This document shows, in pieces, positions 43,316 through 51,457 of a stretch of 64,000 bases of DNA. Within the stretch, counting starts at the first letter, position 1; the number at the start of each line of letters is the position of its first letter. The stretch is from Cryptosporangium arvum DSM 44712. GTDB taxonomy: Bacteria > Actinomycetota > Actinomycetes > Mycobacteriales > Cryptosporangiaceae. The stretch is taken from NCBI RefSeq assembly GCF_000585375.1, contig NZ_KK073874.1, positions 806,001 through 870,000 on the forward strand. The letters run 5' to 3'. The notes under the pieces are model-generated. The model had not been told where the DNA came from, did no database searches, and saw only the letters and a list, made by a program, of their open reading frames with translations. Position numbers and translations under genes: made by a program.

Positions 43316-43951
43316 GTGATCAGGGTCTATCTCCTCGACGACCACGAGGTCGTCCGTCGTGGTCTGGCCGCGCTCCTGGAATCCAGCGGTGACATCGAGG
43401 TGATCGGGGAGTCCGGCTCCGCACCCGAGGCCACCCGGCGGATCCCCGCGCTGCGCCCGGACGTCGCCGTGCTCGACGCCCGCCTCCCCGACGGCAACGG
43501 CATCGACGTCTGCCGTGACGTCCGGTCGGCCGACCCGTCGATCAAAGCCCTGATCCTCACCTCGTACCAGGACGACGAGGCCCTGTTCAGCGCGATCATG
43601 GCCGGAGCCGCCGGCTACGTGCTCAAGCAGATCCGCGGCACCGACCTGGTCGACGCGATCCGGCGGGTCGCGGCCGGGCAGAGCCTGCTCGACCCCGCGG
43701 TGACCCAGCAGGTGCTCACCCGGATCCGCGACGGCCACGACGACCAGCCGCCGGAGCTGGCCCGGCTCACCGGGCAGGAGCGGCGGATCCTCGAGCTGAT
43801 CGCGCAGGGGCTGACCAACCGGCAGATCGGCGACGAGATGTTCCTGGCCGAGAAGACGGTCAAGAACTACGTCTCCAGCCTGCTGTCGAAGCTCGGGCTC
43901 GAACGCCGCACCCAGGCCGCGATCCTCGCGACCAAGCTGCTCGCGAACTAG
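43316..43951 (+). CDS. devR: DosR/DevR-like response regulator
   Basis: A 211-residue NarL-type regulator very close to mycobacterial DosR: LLDDHEVVRRGLAALL at the start, phosphoacceptor D54 in VAVLDARLPDGNGI, ILTSYQDDEA, AGAAGYVLKQI, and a LuxR domain with LTNRQIGDEMFLAEKTVKNYVSSLLSKLGLERRTQAA (quoted here by its parts). DosR turns on genes for survival under hypoxia, NO or CO when phosphorylated by DosS/DosT. The kinase beside it is decayed, so phosphorylation must come from elsewhere. GTG start; a DosR box upstream suggests autoregulation. Confidence 0.88.
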   Translation: MIRVYLLDDHEVVRRGLAALLESSGDIEVIGESGSAPEATRRIPALRPDVAVLDARLPDGNGIDVCRDVRSADPSIKALILTSYQDDEALFSAIMAGAAGYVLKQIRGTDLVDAIRRVAAGQSLLDPAVTQQVLTRIRDGHDDQPPELARLTGQERRILELIAQGLTNRQIGDEMFLAEKTVKNYVSSLLSKLGLERRTQAAILATKLLAN

Positions 43952-44057
43952 CCACCGCGGCAGGCCGGGAGGGGGGAGTTTCGGCCGGCCGCGGTGGAAC
44001 CCGGTTCGGGTAACTCGGATACGTGCGCACTTGGTTGCGGGTTCACGACTTACCTAG

Positions 44058-44079
44058 TTACTACACAGGTATGTAGTAA
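44058..44079. promoter_or_regulatory. BlaI-like operator
   Basis: TTACTACA-CAGGTA-TGTAGTAA is a perfect 8-bp inverted repeat in an AT-rich promoter region (43952-44115), about 37 bases before the DUF2231 gene. TACTACA/TGTAGTA arms are those bound by BlaI/MecI repressors, and a BlaI gene is encoded two genes downstream. Confidence 0.65.
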
Positions 44080-44115
44080 TAATGGGAAGTAGTTGAACGC
44101 TAAAGGAGATGCGCC

Positions 44116-44595
44116 GTGCCCACCGAGATCAACGGGCTGCCTGCCCACGTATTACTCGTCCACTTCGTCGTCGTGATGATCCCGATCACCGCGCTGATGC
44201 TCGTCGCGAGCGCCTTCTGGCCGAACGCGCGCCACCGCATCGGCGTCGTGCTGCCGATCGCCGCGCTGCTCTCGCTGATCAGCGTCCCGGTCACCGCGAA
44301 CGCGGGGGACTGGCTCCGGCAGCGGATGGGCGGCGGTAGCCCGCAGGTCGCGCAGCACGCCCACTTCGCCGACCAGCTGCTGCCCTGGACCATCGGCCTG
44401 TTCGTGGTGTCGGTCGCGGTCTGGGCCGTGCACCGGTTCGTGCCCGCGGCCCGCTCGGGCTCGAGCAAGACCGCGCTCACCGTCGGGCTGGCCGTGCTGG
44501 CGGTGGTCGTCGCGGTCGGATCCGTCTACGCGACGTACCGGGTCGGTGACTCCGGGGCGAAGGCCGCCTGGGACGGCGTGATCGCGGCAGAATAG
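44116..44595 (+). CDS. DUF2231 membrane protein
   Basis: A 159-residue protein with four hydrophobic helices and the DUF2231 pattern (NGLPAHVLLVHFVVVMIPITAL at the start; HAHFADQLLPWTIGLF in the middle). Function unknown. AAGGAGATGCGCC leads to the GTG start. It is the first gene of the blaI/M56 operon and is itself probably the controlled gene. Confidence 0.82.
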   Translation: MPTEINGLPAHVLLVHFVVVMIPITALMLVASAFWPNARHRIGVVLPIAALLSLISVPVTANAGDWLRQRMGGGSPQVAQHAHFADQLLPWTIGLFVVSVAVWAVHRFVPAARSGSSKTALTVGLAVLAVVVAVGSVYATYRVGDSGAKAAWDGVIAAE

Positions 44596-44620
44596 GTGCT
44601 CACGGTGGCAGGAGGTAGCA

Positions 44621-45010
44621 GTGGACGAGCAGCGGGGCCAGGCGCGGCGGTCGAGCGGATCGCTGGAGCGTGCCGTGCTCGAGGTCCTGGCCAACTCGTC
44701 CGGGCCGCTCACGGTCCCGGAGGTCCGGGACGCCCTCTCGGTCGAACTCGCGTACACCACCGTGCAGACCGCACTGGTCCGGCTGCACACCAAGGGCGTG
44801 TTAGCGCGGGAGCGCTCCGGCCGGTCGTTCGCGTACCGGCCGGTGGAGACCCCGGAAGCCATGCAGGTGGGCGCCGCCGCCCGGCGGATGCGCAAGATTC
44901 TGGACTCCGGCGGCGACCGGCGCGGTGTCCTCGCCCGGTTCGTCGCTGATCTCAGCCACGAGGACGAGGCGATCCTGGCGGACCTGCTGGCCGAGACGGA
45001 GCCGGAATGA
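44621..45010 (+). CDS. blaI: BlaI/MecI-family repressor
   Basis: A 129-residue winged-helix repressor: LERAVLEVLANSSGPLTVPEVRDAL, TTVQTALVRLHTKGVLARER and a C-terminal dimer helix (FVADLSHEDEAILADLLAE). GGAGG precedes the GTG. Overlaps the M56 peptidase gene by ATGA. The protease normally inactivates the repressor on a cell-wall signal. Confidence 0.9.
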   Translation: MDEQRGQARRSSGSLERAVLEVLANSSGPLTVPEVRDALSVELAYTTVQTALVRLHTKGVLARERSGRSFAYRPVETPEAMQVGAAARRMRKILDSGGDRRGVLARFVADLSHEDEAILADLLAETEPE

Positions 45011-45999
45011 ACTGGGAGACGCTGAACTGGTTCGGGGTGAGCTGCTGGCTGCTCGCGGCGGTACTGCCGTGGGCGGTGGCGGCGATCGTCGGCCTGGCGG
45101 CACCGGACCTGGTCCGCCGCGTCCACCCGGCGACGGCCACCTGGAGCCTGACGCTCGTCGCGCTCGGGGTGGCCACCGCGACCGCGATCGGGGCGGGCGC
45201 CGCGGCCGTGGCGTTGCTGCGCCCTCTGCTCTGGGAGGCGCCGCTGCCCGACGGCTACGGGCTGCACACGCCCGGCCGGGTCGCGGTCGTGCTGCTCGTC
45301 GGGTTGCCGCTGCTCGCCGCCGCCGCGGCGGTGGTCCCGGTCGCCTGGTCGGCGGTCCGTGACCTGCTGGCCGCGAAGGACACCTGGGGCCGCGCGCGCC
45401 CGGTCGACGGCGTCCTCATCGTCGACGACCCCGACCCGGAGGCGTACGCGGTGCCCGGCCGGCCGGGGCTGGTCGTGATGCACACCGGCCTGCTCGAGGT
45501 GCTGGCGCCGGGCGAGCAGGAGGTCGTGCTCGCCCACGAGCGGTCGCACCTGCGCCGCCGCCACTACGCCCACGTGCTGCTCGTCCGGGTGACCACGTGG
45601 TTGAACCCGCTGCTCCGGCCGCTCGTCGCGTCGGTCACCGAGCAGGTCGAACGCTGGGCCGACGAGGACGCCGCCCGCGAGGTGGGGGACCGCACGGTCG
45701 CCGCCCGTGCGATCGCGAAGGCCGCGCTGGCCCGGTCGGCCGTCCGGTCGGGGCGGTCGCCGGTGGTGCGCCGCACGCCGCAACCGGTGCTCCGAGCCAC
45801 CACGGGCGACGCGACCGCCCGCGCCACCGCGCTGATGACACCGCCGCTGCCGGCCGGTCGCCCGCTGCTGGCGCTGGTCATCGTGCTCGCGCTGGCGCTG
45901 CCGATCCACTCCGGGTGGGGCGCGCGTGCGGTCGAGAGCCTCTACCGGTCCGCGTGCGCGCAGATCTCGGAGCAGGTCAGGCCAGACGACGGCCGGTGA
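45007..45999 (+). CDS. M56-family (BlaR1-like) membrane metalloprotease
   Basis: A 330-residue membrane protein with about four helices and the zinc motif HERSH near residue 177 (VLAHERSHLRRRHYAH). It lacks the large penicillin-sensor domain of staphylococcal BlaR1, as usual for actinobacterial M56 proteins. It should cleave or trigger loss of the BlaI repressor. Converges on the PPOX gene with a 23-base overlap. Confidence 0.88.
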   Translation: MNWETLNWFGVSCWLLAAVLPWAVAAIVGLAAPDLVRRVHPATATWSLTLVALGVATATAIGAGAAAVALLRPLLWEAPLPDGYGLHTPGRVAVVLLVGLPLLAAAAAVVPVAWSAVRDLLAAKDTWGRARPVDGVLIVDDPDPEAYAVPGRPGLVVMHTGLLEVLAPGEQEVVLAHERSHLRRRHYAHVLLVRVTTWLNPLLRPLVASVTEQVERWADEDAAREVGDRTVAARAIAKAALARSAVRSGRSPVVRRTPQPVLRATTGDATARATALMTPPLPAGRPLLALVIVLALALPIHSGWGARAVESLYRSACAQISEQVRPDDGR

Positions 46000-46381
46000 C
46001 TCGCTCGGCGCTGATCCGCAGCACGTGATCGCGTTCGTCGCTCGTCCACGACTGCAGCGGCAGTGCCCGGATCCGGGCGCGCTCGGCCTCGTCGGTGACC
46101 TCGCTGACCCGTCCGACCACGGTCACGCTCCAGCCGGTTCGGGACGTCTCGTCGACCCGGTCGGCGTGGAACGCCAGCACCGTGCCGTCGCTGACCCGCG
46201 CCAGCACCGAGCCGCTCGCGACCGACAACACCACGCTGTCGCCGTCCACCCGGAAGTTCACCGGCAGGATCTCGGGCAGCGCCCGCGCGTTGAACACCAC
46301 CTGGCCCACCGGCACGCTCGCGAGCAGGGCGAGGCACTCGTGGTGGTCGAGTGCGGCGAGCGCACGGTGGAGAGTGTCCAT
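45977..46381 (-). CDS. PPOX-family flavin-binding protein
   Basis: A 134-residue split-barrel protein of the pyridoxamine-5'-phosphate-oxidase-like superfamily: LALLASVPVGQVVFNARALPEILPVNF at the start (ligand-binding strand), SVVLSVASGSVLA, and WSVTVVGRVSEV. It resembles mycobacterial Rv3129-type proteins, which are in the DosR regulon, and a DosR-like site lies upstream. Binds FMN or F420, activity unknown. Confidence 0.78.
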   Translation of the reverse strand: MDTLHRALAALDHHECLALLASVPVGQVVFNARALPEILPVNFRVDGDSVVLSVASGSVLARVSDGTVLAFHADRVDETSRTGWSVTVVGRVSEVTDEAERARIRALPLQSWTSDERDHVLRISAERVTGRRLA

Positions 46382-46416
46382 GGTGACGAGTGTGCGTCGC
46401 GCCGGCGGCCCGCCCC

Positions 46417-46432
46417 AGGGCCGGAAGTCCCG
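46417..46432 (-). promoter_or_regulatory. Possible DosR-like site before the PPOX gene
   Basis: Read on the minus strand, GGGACTTCCGGCCC keeps the left half GGGACT exactly and four of six bases of the right half. It is 37-50 bases before the PPOX start, a normal position for DosR boxes. Weaker than the sites at 38849 and 43264. Confidence 0.35.
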
Positions 46433-46521
46433 TCCCGGCGAAAGCGAACAGTGGGTGAACAGGACGTGAGCACCCTTACTGCCCCCGGGCAACTCTCGAC
46501 ACGGCGCGTAACACTCGATTC

Positions 46522-47097
46522 ATGGTGGTCATGGCGTGCGAGTTCGGAATCGAGCTTTCGCGGGACTTGGCGCGGGTGCTGCTCCCGCCGCCGGCCGAGC
46601 GGTGGTTCCACACCGCCGGAGTGGCCGCCCGCGCGAGACAGCTCGCCTCCGCCGTCGACCAGGAAGACCGCGACCTGCTCGTGGCTGCGGCCTGGTTGCA
46701 CGACATCGGCTACGCCGACCAGGTCCGCGACACCGGCTTCCACCCGCTCGACGGAGCACGCTACCTCGACCGGTTAGGTCTCCCCAAGCGTCTGACCAGC
46801 CTGGTCGCCCATCATTCCGGCGCACGGTTCGTCGCCGAAGCGCGGGGGCTCGGCGCCGCGATGGCCGACTTCCCGGTAGAGGTCTCGCTGGTCTCGGACG
46901 CGCTCACCTACGCCGACCAGACCGTCGGCCCGCACGGGCGGCCGTACAGCGTCGACAAGCGCATGGCCGAGATGCTCGGACGGCACGGCCCGGACTCCCC
47001 GCAGGCGCGGGCGCACCGGGCTCGCGCCCCGTACCTACGCGGGGTCGCGAGCCGGATGGAGAACGTGTTACGGCTCGTGACTGTCGGTGATCAGTAG
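46522..47097 (+). CDS. HD-domain phosphohydrolase
   Basis: A 191-residue HD-domain protein: WFHTAGVAARARQLA supplies the first histidine, AAWLHDIGYAD the HD pair, and LVAHHSGARF a further histidine. Such proteins hydrolyse nucleotides or other phosphate esters. The 3' end overlaps the convergent glutamine-synthetase-like gene by 7 bases. Confidence 0.82.
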   Translation: MVVMACEFGIELSRDLARVLLPPPAERWFHTAGVAARARQLASAVDQEDRDLLVAAAWLHDIGYADQVRDTGFHPLDGARYLDRLGLPKRLTSLVAHHSGARFVAEARGLGAAMADFPVEVSLVSDALTYADQTVGPHGRPYSVDKRMAEMLGRHGPDSPQARAHRARAPYLRGVASRMENVLRLVTVGDQ

Positions 47098-48479
47098 AGC
47101 CAGCGGTGGCCGTCGATCACGTCCTCGATCGACCGGTCCTGTGCCCAGAGGTGGTCCGAGCGCCGCACGGCCGCGAACGCGCCGGCCAGCTCCGGGCCGA
47201 GCACCGCGGCGATGCGCGGGTTCTCCTGCAGCGCGCCGAGTTGTTCGTCGGTGCTGATCGGCAGCCGCCGGATGTTCTGGCTCGAGCGCCGCTCCTCCGG
47301 CCAGGTGCCGACGTCCTCCTGGATCGGCTCCGGCAGTTCCAGCTTCTCCTCGATGCCGGCCAGGCCCGCGCCGATCACCACGGCCAGTGCCAGGTACGGG
47401 TTGGCCGACGCGTCGGACGGCGTGAGCTCGATGTTGGCGTGCGACGGGCCGAGCATCGAGGTCGACGGCAGGAAGCGCAGCGGAGCCTCCCGGTTCCCGA
47501 TCCCCCAGAACGCGTAGGCGCCCGCGAACGCGCTCGGCCGCAGCCGGGTCAGCGACGGGACGCTCGGAGCGCTCACGGCGGCGATGGCCGGCAGGTCGCG
47601 GAGCAGCCCGGCCAGGTAGCCCGCGCCCTCCTCGGAGAGGCCGTGCGGACCGTCGCCGTTCATCAGCAGGTTCTTGTTCCGCCGCCACGGCGAGCTGTGC
47701 AGCCGCCAGACGTTGCCGATCCCCGCGACGTCGACCACCGGCGCGAAGCTGGCCCGCAGCCCCTGGGCACGGGCGGCCGCGTGGATGGTCTGCCGGGCGA
47801 GCATCTGGCGGTCGGCCGCACTGACCGGGTCGGTCGCGGTGATCGTGACCTTCAACCGGGACTGGCCGTGCTCGGCGTGCAGCTGCCCCACCGGGACGCC
47901 GTCGGCGTTGAGATCGGAGAGCAGTTGGGCGACGAACTCGTCGACCCGGAGCAGCGCGGTGGGGCTGTACGCGGGTCCGCGGTGCGCGGGGGTGAGCTCG
48001 GCGTCCTTGCAGAGGTAGAACTCGAGTTCGTAGCCGGCGCGGACGGCGATCCCGGCGTCCTGGGCGCGTTCCACCTGTCGTTCCAGCACCGAGCGCTGGT
48101 CGTAGGGCGTGGGGAGGCCGTCGGCGCCGAGCTGGCGGCCCGGGGCCCAGGCGAACGCCGGCTGGCCCTTGAGCCGCACCAGGCGGTCGATGACCGGCAC
48201 CAGCCGCACCTCACCGGAGGGTGTGGACAGGTCCTGGTGGGAGAACGTGGTGCCGTCGTGGGAGTCGAGGACCGCGAACAGCGACGTGAGGCCGACGCCG
48301 TAGCGGGAGCAGCTGGCCAGCTGGTCGATCGGCACGATCTGGGACCGCGGGATGCCGTTGTTGTCCGCCCACACGATCGTCACGCCGATCACACCGGCGT
48401 TCGCGAGCTCCTCGGCGGCACGCGCCCAGAGCTCCTCCGGGGTCGGGATGGCCGGGGGGCTCATGGTGCTGAGAGCCAT
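47091..48479 (-). CDS. Glutamine-synthetase-like (gamma-glutamyl-amine ligase type) enzyme
   Basis: A 462-residue GS-fold ligase. GYELEFYL holds the metal glutamates, RLRPSAFAGAYAFWGIGNREAPLRF the ATP and glutamate arginines, and NIELTPSDASANPYLALAVVIGAG the C-terminal metal site. The usual G-G-S-G-M-H-x-H block is changed (VAGIGNVWRLHSSPW) and the adenylylation site is absent, so this is one of the non-canonical GlnA paralogues that join glutamate to an amine or polyamine rather than ammonia. GAGGAG five bases before the ATG at 48479 sets the start. Confidence 0.82.
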   Translation of the reverse strand: MALSTMSPPAIPTPEELWARAAEELANAGVIGVTIVWADNNGIPRSQIVPIDQLASCSRYGVGLTSLFAVLDSHDGTTFSHQDLSTPSGEVRLVPVIDRLVRLKGQPAFAWAPGRQLGADGLPTPYDQRSVLERQVERAQDAGIAVRAGYELEFYLCKDAELTPAHRGPAYSPTALLRVDEFVAQLLSDLNADGVPVGQLHAEHGQSRLKVTITATDPVSAADRQMLARQTIHAAARAQGLRASFAPVVDVAGIGNVWRLHSSPWRRNKNLLMNGDGPHGLSEEGAGYLAGLLRDLPAIAAVSAPSVPSLTRLRPSAFAGAYAFWGIGNREAPLRFLPSTSMLGPSHANIELTPSDASANPYLALAVVIGAGLAGIEEKLELPEPIQEDVGTWPEERRSSQNIRRLPISTDEQLGALQENPRIAAVLGPELAGAFAAVRRSDHLWAQDRSIEDVIDGHRWLY

Positions 48480-48580
48480 GCTCACTCCTCGCTTGCCGCC
48501 GATAACCGCCTAAAAAACCCAAAACTTAAGAAAACAGTAGTACGGGACAAGCTCGGACAGTCAAGCGAGGTTCCCGGTTT

Positions 48581-48600
48581 TCCGGGTTAGGCTGCCCTTA
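48581..48600 (+). promoter_or_regulatory. Iron box (IdeR/DmdR type)
   Basis: TCCGGGTTAGGCTGCCCTTA keeps the centre GGTTAGGCT and the outer CCT-TA of the iron-box palindrome TTAGGTTAGGCTAACCTAA. It is 25-44 bases before the siderophore-interacting protein gene and should be bound by an iron-loaded IdeR/DmdR repressor. Confidence 0.65.
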
Positions 48601-48624
48601 GTAGCGAGCAGAGAGAGGTTCCGG

Positions 48625-49479
48625 ATGACCCAGCCCCGCCGGAAGCGGTCGATTCGATCGGCGACCGTGTTGCGAACCGAGCAGCTCACCCCGCACATGG
48701 TCCGGGTGGTGCTCGGCGGCGAGGGACTCGCCGAGTTCCCGGCCGGCGAGTTCAGCGACCATTACGTCAAGCTGATGTTCCCGCAGGACGGCGTCGACTA
48801 CCCCGAGCCGTTCGACATGGACGTGGTGCGCGAGACGCTCCCGCGCGAGACCTGGCCGCGGGTACGCACCTACACCGTCCGCAGCTGGGACGCCGAGACC
48901 GGCGAGCTGGCGATCGACTTCGTCGTGCACGGTGACGAAGGCGTGGCCGGTCCGTGGGCCGCCGCGGCGAAACCCGGCGACCGGCTGCTGTTCATGGGCC
49001 CCGGCGGAGCGTACGTGCCGACCGAGGACGCCGACTGGCACCTCCTGGTCGGCGACGAGGCCGCGCTACCGGCGATCGCCGCGTCGCTCGAGCGGGTGCC
49101 GGCCGGGAAACCCGCGTACGCGTTCATCGAGGTCGCCGGGCCGGAGGAAGAGCAGAAACTCGGTACCGACGCCGACGCGCACGTCGTCTGGCTGCACCGC
49201 GGTGACCGGCCGGTCGGCGACGCGCTGGTCGAGGCGGTACGCGCCCTCGAGTTCCCCGCCGGTGCGCCGCTGGCGTTCGTGCACGGTGAGGCCAACTTCG
49301 TCAAGGAGCTGCGCCGGTACCTCCGCGTCGAGCGGGGCGTCGAGCGGGAGCAGCTGTCGATCTCCGGCTACTGGCGCCGCGGGCGCGACGAGGACGGCTG
49401 GCAGTCCTCGAAGGCCGAGTTCAACGCGCGGATCGAGGAGGAGGAAGCCCAGGCGCTTGCTACTTCCCCAGGAAAATGA
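48625..49479 (+). CDS. Siderophore-interacting protein (flavin reductase)
   Basis: A 284-residue SIP-family flavoprotein: TPHMVRVVLGGEGLAEF, a FAD motif RVRTYTVRSWD, GPWAAAAKPGD, and LVGDEAALPAIAASLERVP for NAD(P)H binding; ISGYWRRGRDEDGWQ closes it. It reduces ferric siderophores in the cytoplasm to release iron. The iron box upstream supports this role. AGAGAGG precedes the ATG. The 3' end overlaps the convergent gene by 20 bases. Confidence 0.9.
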   Translation: MTQPRRKRSIRSATVLRTEQLTPHMVRVVLGGEGLAEFPAGEFSDHYVKLMFPQDGVDYPEPFDMDVVRETLPRETWPRVRTYTVRSWDAETGELAIDFVVHGDEGVAGPWAAAAKPGDRLLFMGPGGAYVPTEDADWHLLVGDEAALPAIAASLERVPAGKPAYAFIEVAGPEEEQKLGTDADAHVVWLHRGDRPVGDALVEAVRALEFPAGAPLAFVHGEANFVKELRRYLRVERGVEREQLSISGYWRRGRDEDGWQSSKAEFNARIEEEEAQALATSPGK

Positions 49480-50209
49480 CGGTGATCGGCACGTTGCGTG
49501 AGTCGAGCGCCATGTCGGCGCCGACCGCGCGGTAGCCGCACCTCAGCGCCCCGCTGGACTGCGCGCGGACGGTCTTGTCGGTGGACTTGGTGAAGCCGAC
49601 CCGGGCCGCCTCGTTCGGTGACTCGGCGCCGAGCACGATCGCTTCCAGAACGTTGCGCCGGTACCCGGCGGCCCGGGCCCGCTTGCCCGGGTCGCTGTCG
49701 TCGGGGCCGATCAGCTTGAGGTAGCCGGTCCGGATCATCGAGGCCAGGTGCGCCCTCGACGCCTTCTGCAGCGTCGCGGAGTAGGTGACCTCGTCGCAGC
49801 CCATCGAGGTCAGCGACTTGTTGATCGAGGCCAGCACGGCCCGGTTCGTGGCGTCGCCCGCCGCTGGTGGGCCGACCGGTTTCGACGGCGTCGGCGACCC
49901 GGACGGCCGGGCCCCGTCGGGTGTGCCGCCGGGGGCCGCCGGGGCGATCGGCGCCGCCGGGTCCGCGCTCGGCGGTGCGTCGTCGGGCGCGCCGGGACTC
50001 GGGGTGGGTGCGTCGAGGGCGGTGCCCTGGGTGTCCGACGGGGAGTCCGACGTGCCGTAGCGGCCGAGTTCACTGGTGAGCAGGGCCCCCAGCACGAGCA
50101 CGAGCGCGACGAACCCCGCGGCGATCGTGCCCACTCCGGTGAATCTGCGCCGGGACCCGGAATAGATGTCGGGCCGGCTGGCGTGGTTTCCGTACGTCGA
50201 CCCGAACAT
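49460..50209 (-). CDS. Membrane-anchored CAP/SCP-like protein
   Basis: A 249-residue protein with one N-terminal membrane helix (near 25-47), a proline-, alanine- and serine-rich linker (50-115) and a C-terminal domain with the helix pattern of bacterial CAP proteins (VTYSATLQKASRAHLASMIRTG, RARAAGYRRNVLEAIVLG, FTKSTDKTVRAQSSG, then VPITVIFLGK). Two cysteines (GCDEV and LRCGY) could form a disulfide. The histidine of the usual FSH-x-G motif is missing, so any metal-dependent function is doubtful. Extracytoplasmic. Confidence 0.7.
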   Translation of the reverse strand: MFGSTYGNHASRPDIYSGSRRRFTGVGTIAAGFVALVLVLGALLTSELGRYGTSDSPSDTQGTALDAPTPSPGAPDDAPPSADPAAPIAPAAPGGTPDGARPSGSPTPSKPVGPPAAGDATNRAVLASINKSLTSMGCDEVTYSATLQKASRAHLASMIRTGYLKLIGPDDSDPGKRARAAGYRRNVLEAIVLGAESPNEAARVGFTKSTDKTVRAQSSGALRCGYRAVGADMALDSRNVPITVIFLGK

Positions 50210-50456
50210 TGCTCACCCCTCGACCGGCCGTCGTGTCGAAATCACGGATCTTTGTGCGCAGGGGTTCACATCCGGCCCGGGATTCCCGTTCATTTTTGAG
50301 CAGTTGCACGATCACGTGGTCCGAGCGGCGGCTCGCACGAACAGTGAATGAACACACGTTCGCCGAGGTGAATCCGGGTGTCCGGAGCGAGTCCACCGGG
50401 TCGGCGGCTACTACGCTTCAAGGGTGTTGACGTCGAAAGACGCCTAGGAGGCGACC

Positions 50457-51419
50457 GTGTCGTTCCCCACCCACGCCGGGGAGTTCGCGCTCGGCACGTT
50501 CGCCCACGTCGGTGGCCGTCCGTTCCCCGGCCTCGTCGTCGACGGGCGGGTGCGTGACGTCTCCGCGCTCGGTCGCACGGTCCGTGACCTGCTCGTCGAC
50601 TGGGACTCGACGCTCACGTCGCTGCGCCGGCTGGCCGCGGACCCGCGTGGTGACTGGCGGGGCGGCGACACGCTGCTGGTGCTGCCGCCGCTCGAACCGG
50701 GGCAGATCCTGCAGAGCGGCGCCAACTACCGGCAGCACGTGATCGACCTGGTCGCCGCGGAACGGGAGGCCGCGAACGGCGCGACGCCGGAGGAGGCCAG
50801 AGCCGACGCCGCCGCGATGATGGACGCCAGAGCCGAGAGCGGCACCCCGTACCTGTTCCTCGGCTCGCCGCGGGCGATGTGCGGCGCCTTCGACGACGTC
50901 GTGCTGCCCCGGGAAGGCGAGCAGCACGACTGGGAGCTCGAGCTCGCGCTGGTGATCGGCAGGCCCGGCCGGCGCATCCCGCGGTCGGAGGCGATGTCGC
51001 ACGTCGCGGCGTACACGATGAGCAACGACATCACGACGCGCGACCGGCTCTACCGCCCCGACCTGAAGGCGATCGGCACCGACTGGTTCGTCGCCAAGAA
51101 TGCGATGACGTTCCTGCCGACCGGCCCGTTCCTGGTGCCGGCGGAGTTCGTCGGTGACCCGATGCGGCTGCGGATCCGCCTCGAGCACAACGGCGTGGTG
51201 CGGCAGGACGAGTCGACCAAGGACATGATCTTCGACGTCGCCCGGCTGATCGAGTACGCGTCGACGATCACCGAGCTCCGGCCGGGTGACCTGCTGCTGA
51301 CCGGCTCACCGGCCGGCAACGGCGCCCACTGGGACGTCTTCCTGAAGCCGGGCGACGTGCTGGAGTGCTCGATCACTGGGCTCGGAGCGCAGCGCAATAC
51401 CTGCGTCGCTGAGGATTAA
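50457..51419 (+). CDS. FAH-family hydrolase/isomerase
   Basis: A 320-residue fumarylacetoacetate-hydrolase-fold protein. DWELELALVIGR carries the two metal glutamates and SNDITTRDRLYRPD the aspartate; DLLLTGSPAGNG is the C-terminal glycine loop. The longer N-terminal region fits the subgroup of ureidoglycolate-lyase/acylpyruvate hydrolases. TAGGAGGCGACC leads to the GTG start. It stands alone, unlike its shorter paralogue at 21256. The 247-base gap before it shows no gene. Confidence 0.85.
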   Translation: MSFPTHAGEFALGTFAHVGGRPFPGLVVDGRVRDVSALGRTVRDLLVDWDSTLTSLRRLAADPRGDWRGGDTLLVLPPLEPGQILQSGANYRQHVIDLVAAEREAANGATPEEARADAAAMMDARAESGTPYLFLGSPRAMCGAFDDVVLPREGEQHDWELELALVIGRPGRRIPRSEAMSHVAAYTMSNDITTRDRLYRPDLKAIGTDWFVAKNAMTFLPTGPFLVPAEFVGDPMRLRIRLEHNGVVRQDESTKDMIFDVARLIEYASTITELRPGDLLLTGSPAGNGAHWDVFLKPGDVLECSITGLGAQRNTCVAED

Positions 51420-51457
51420 CACCCATCTCCGGGCTAATCCTTCGGGTCTGTCACCAG

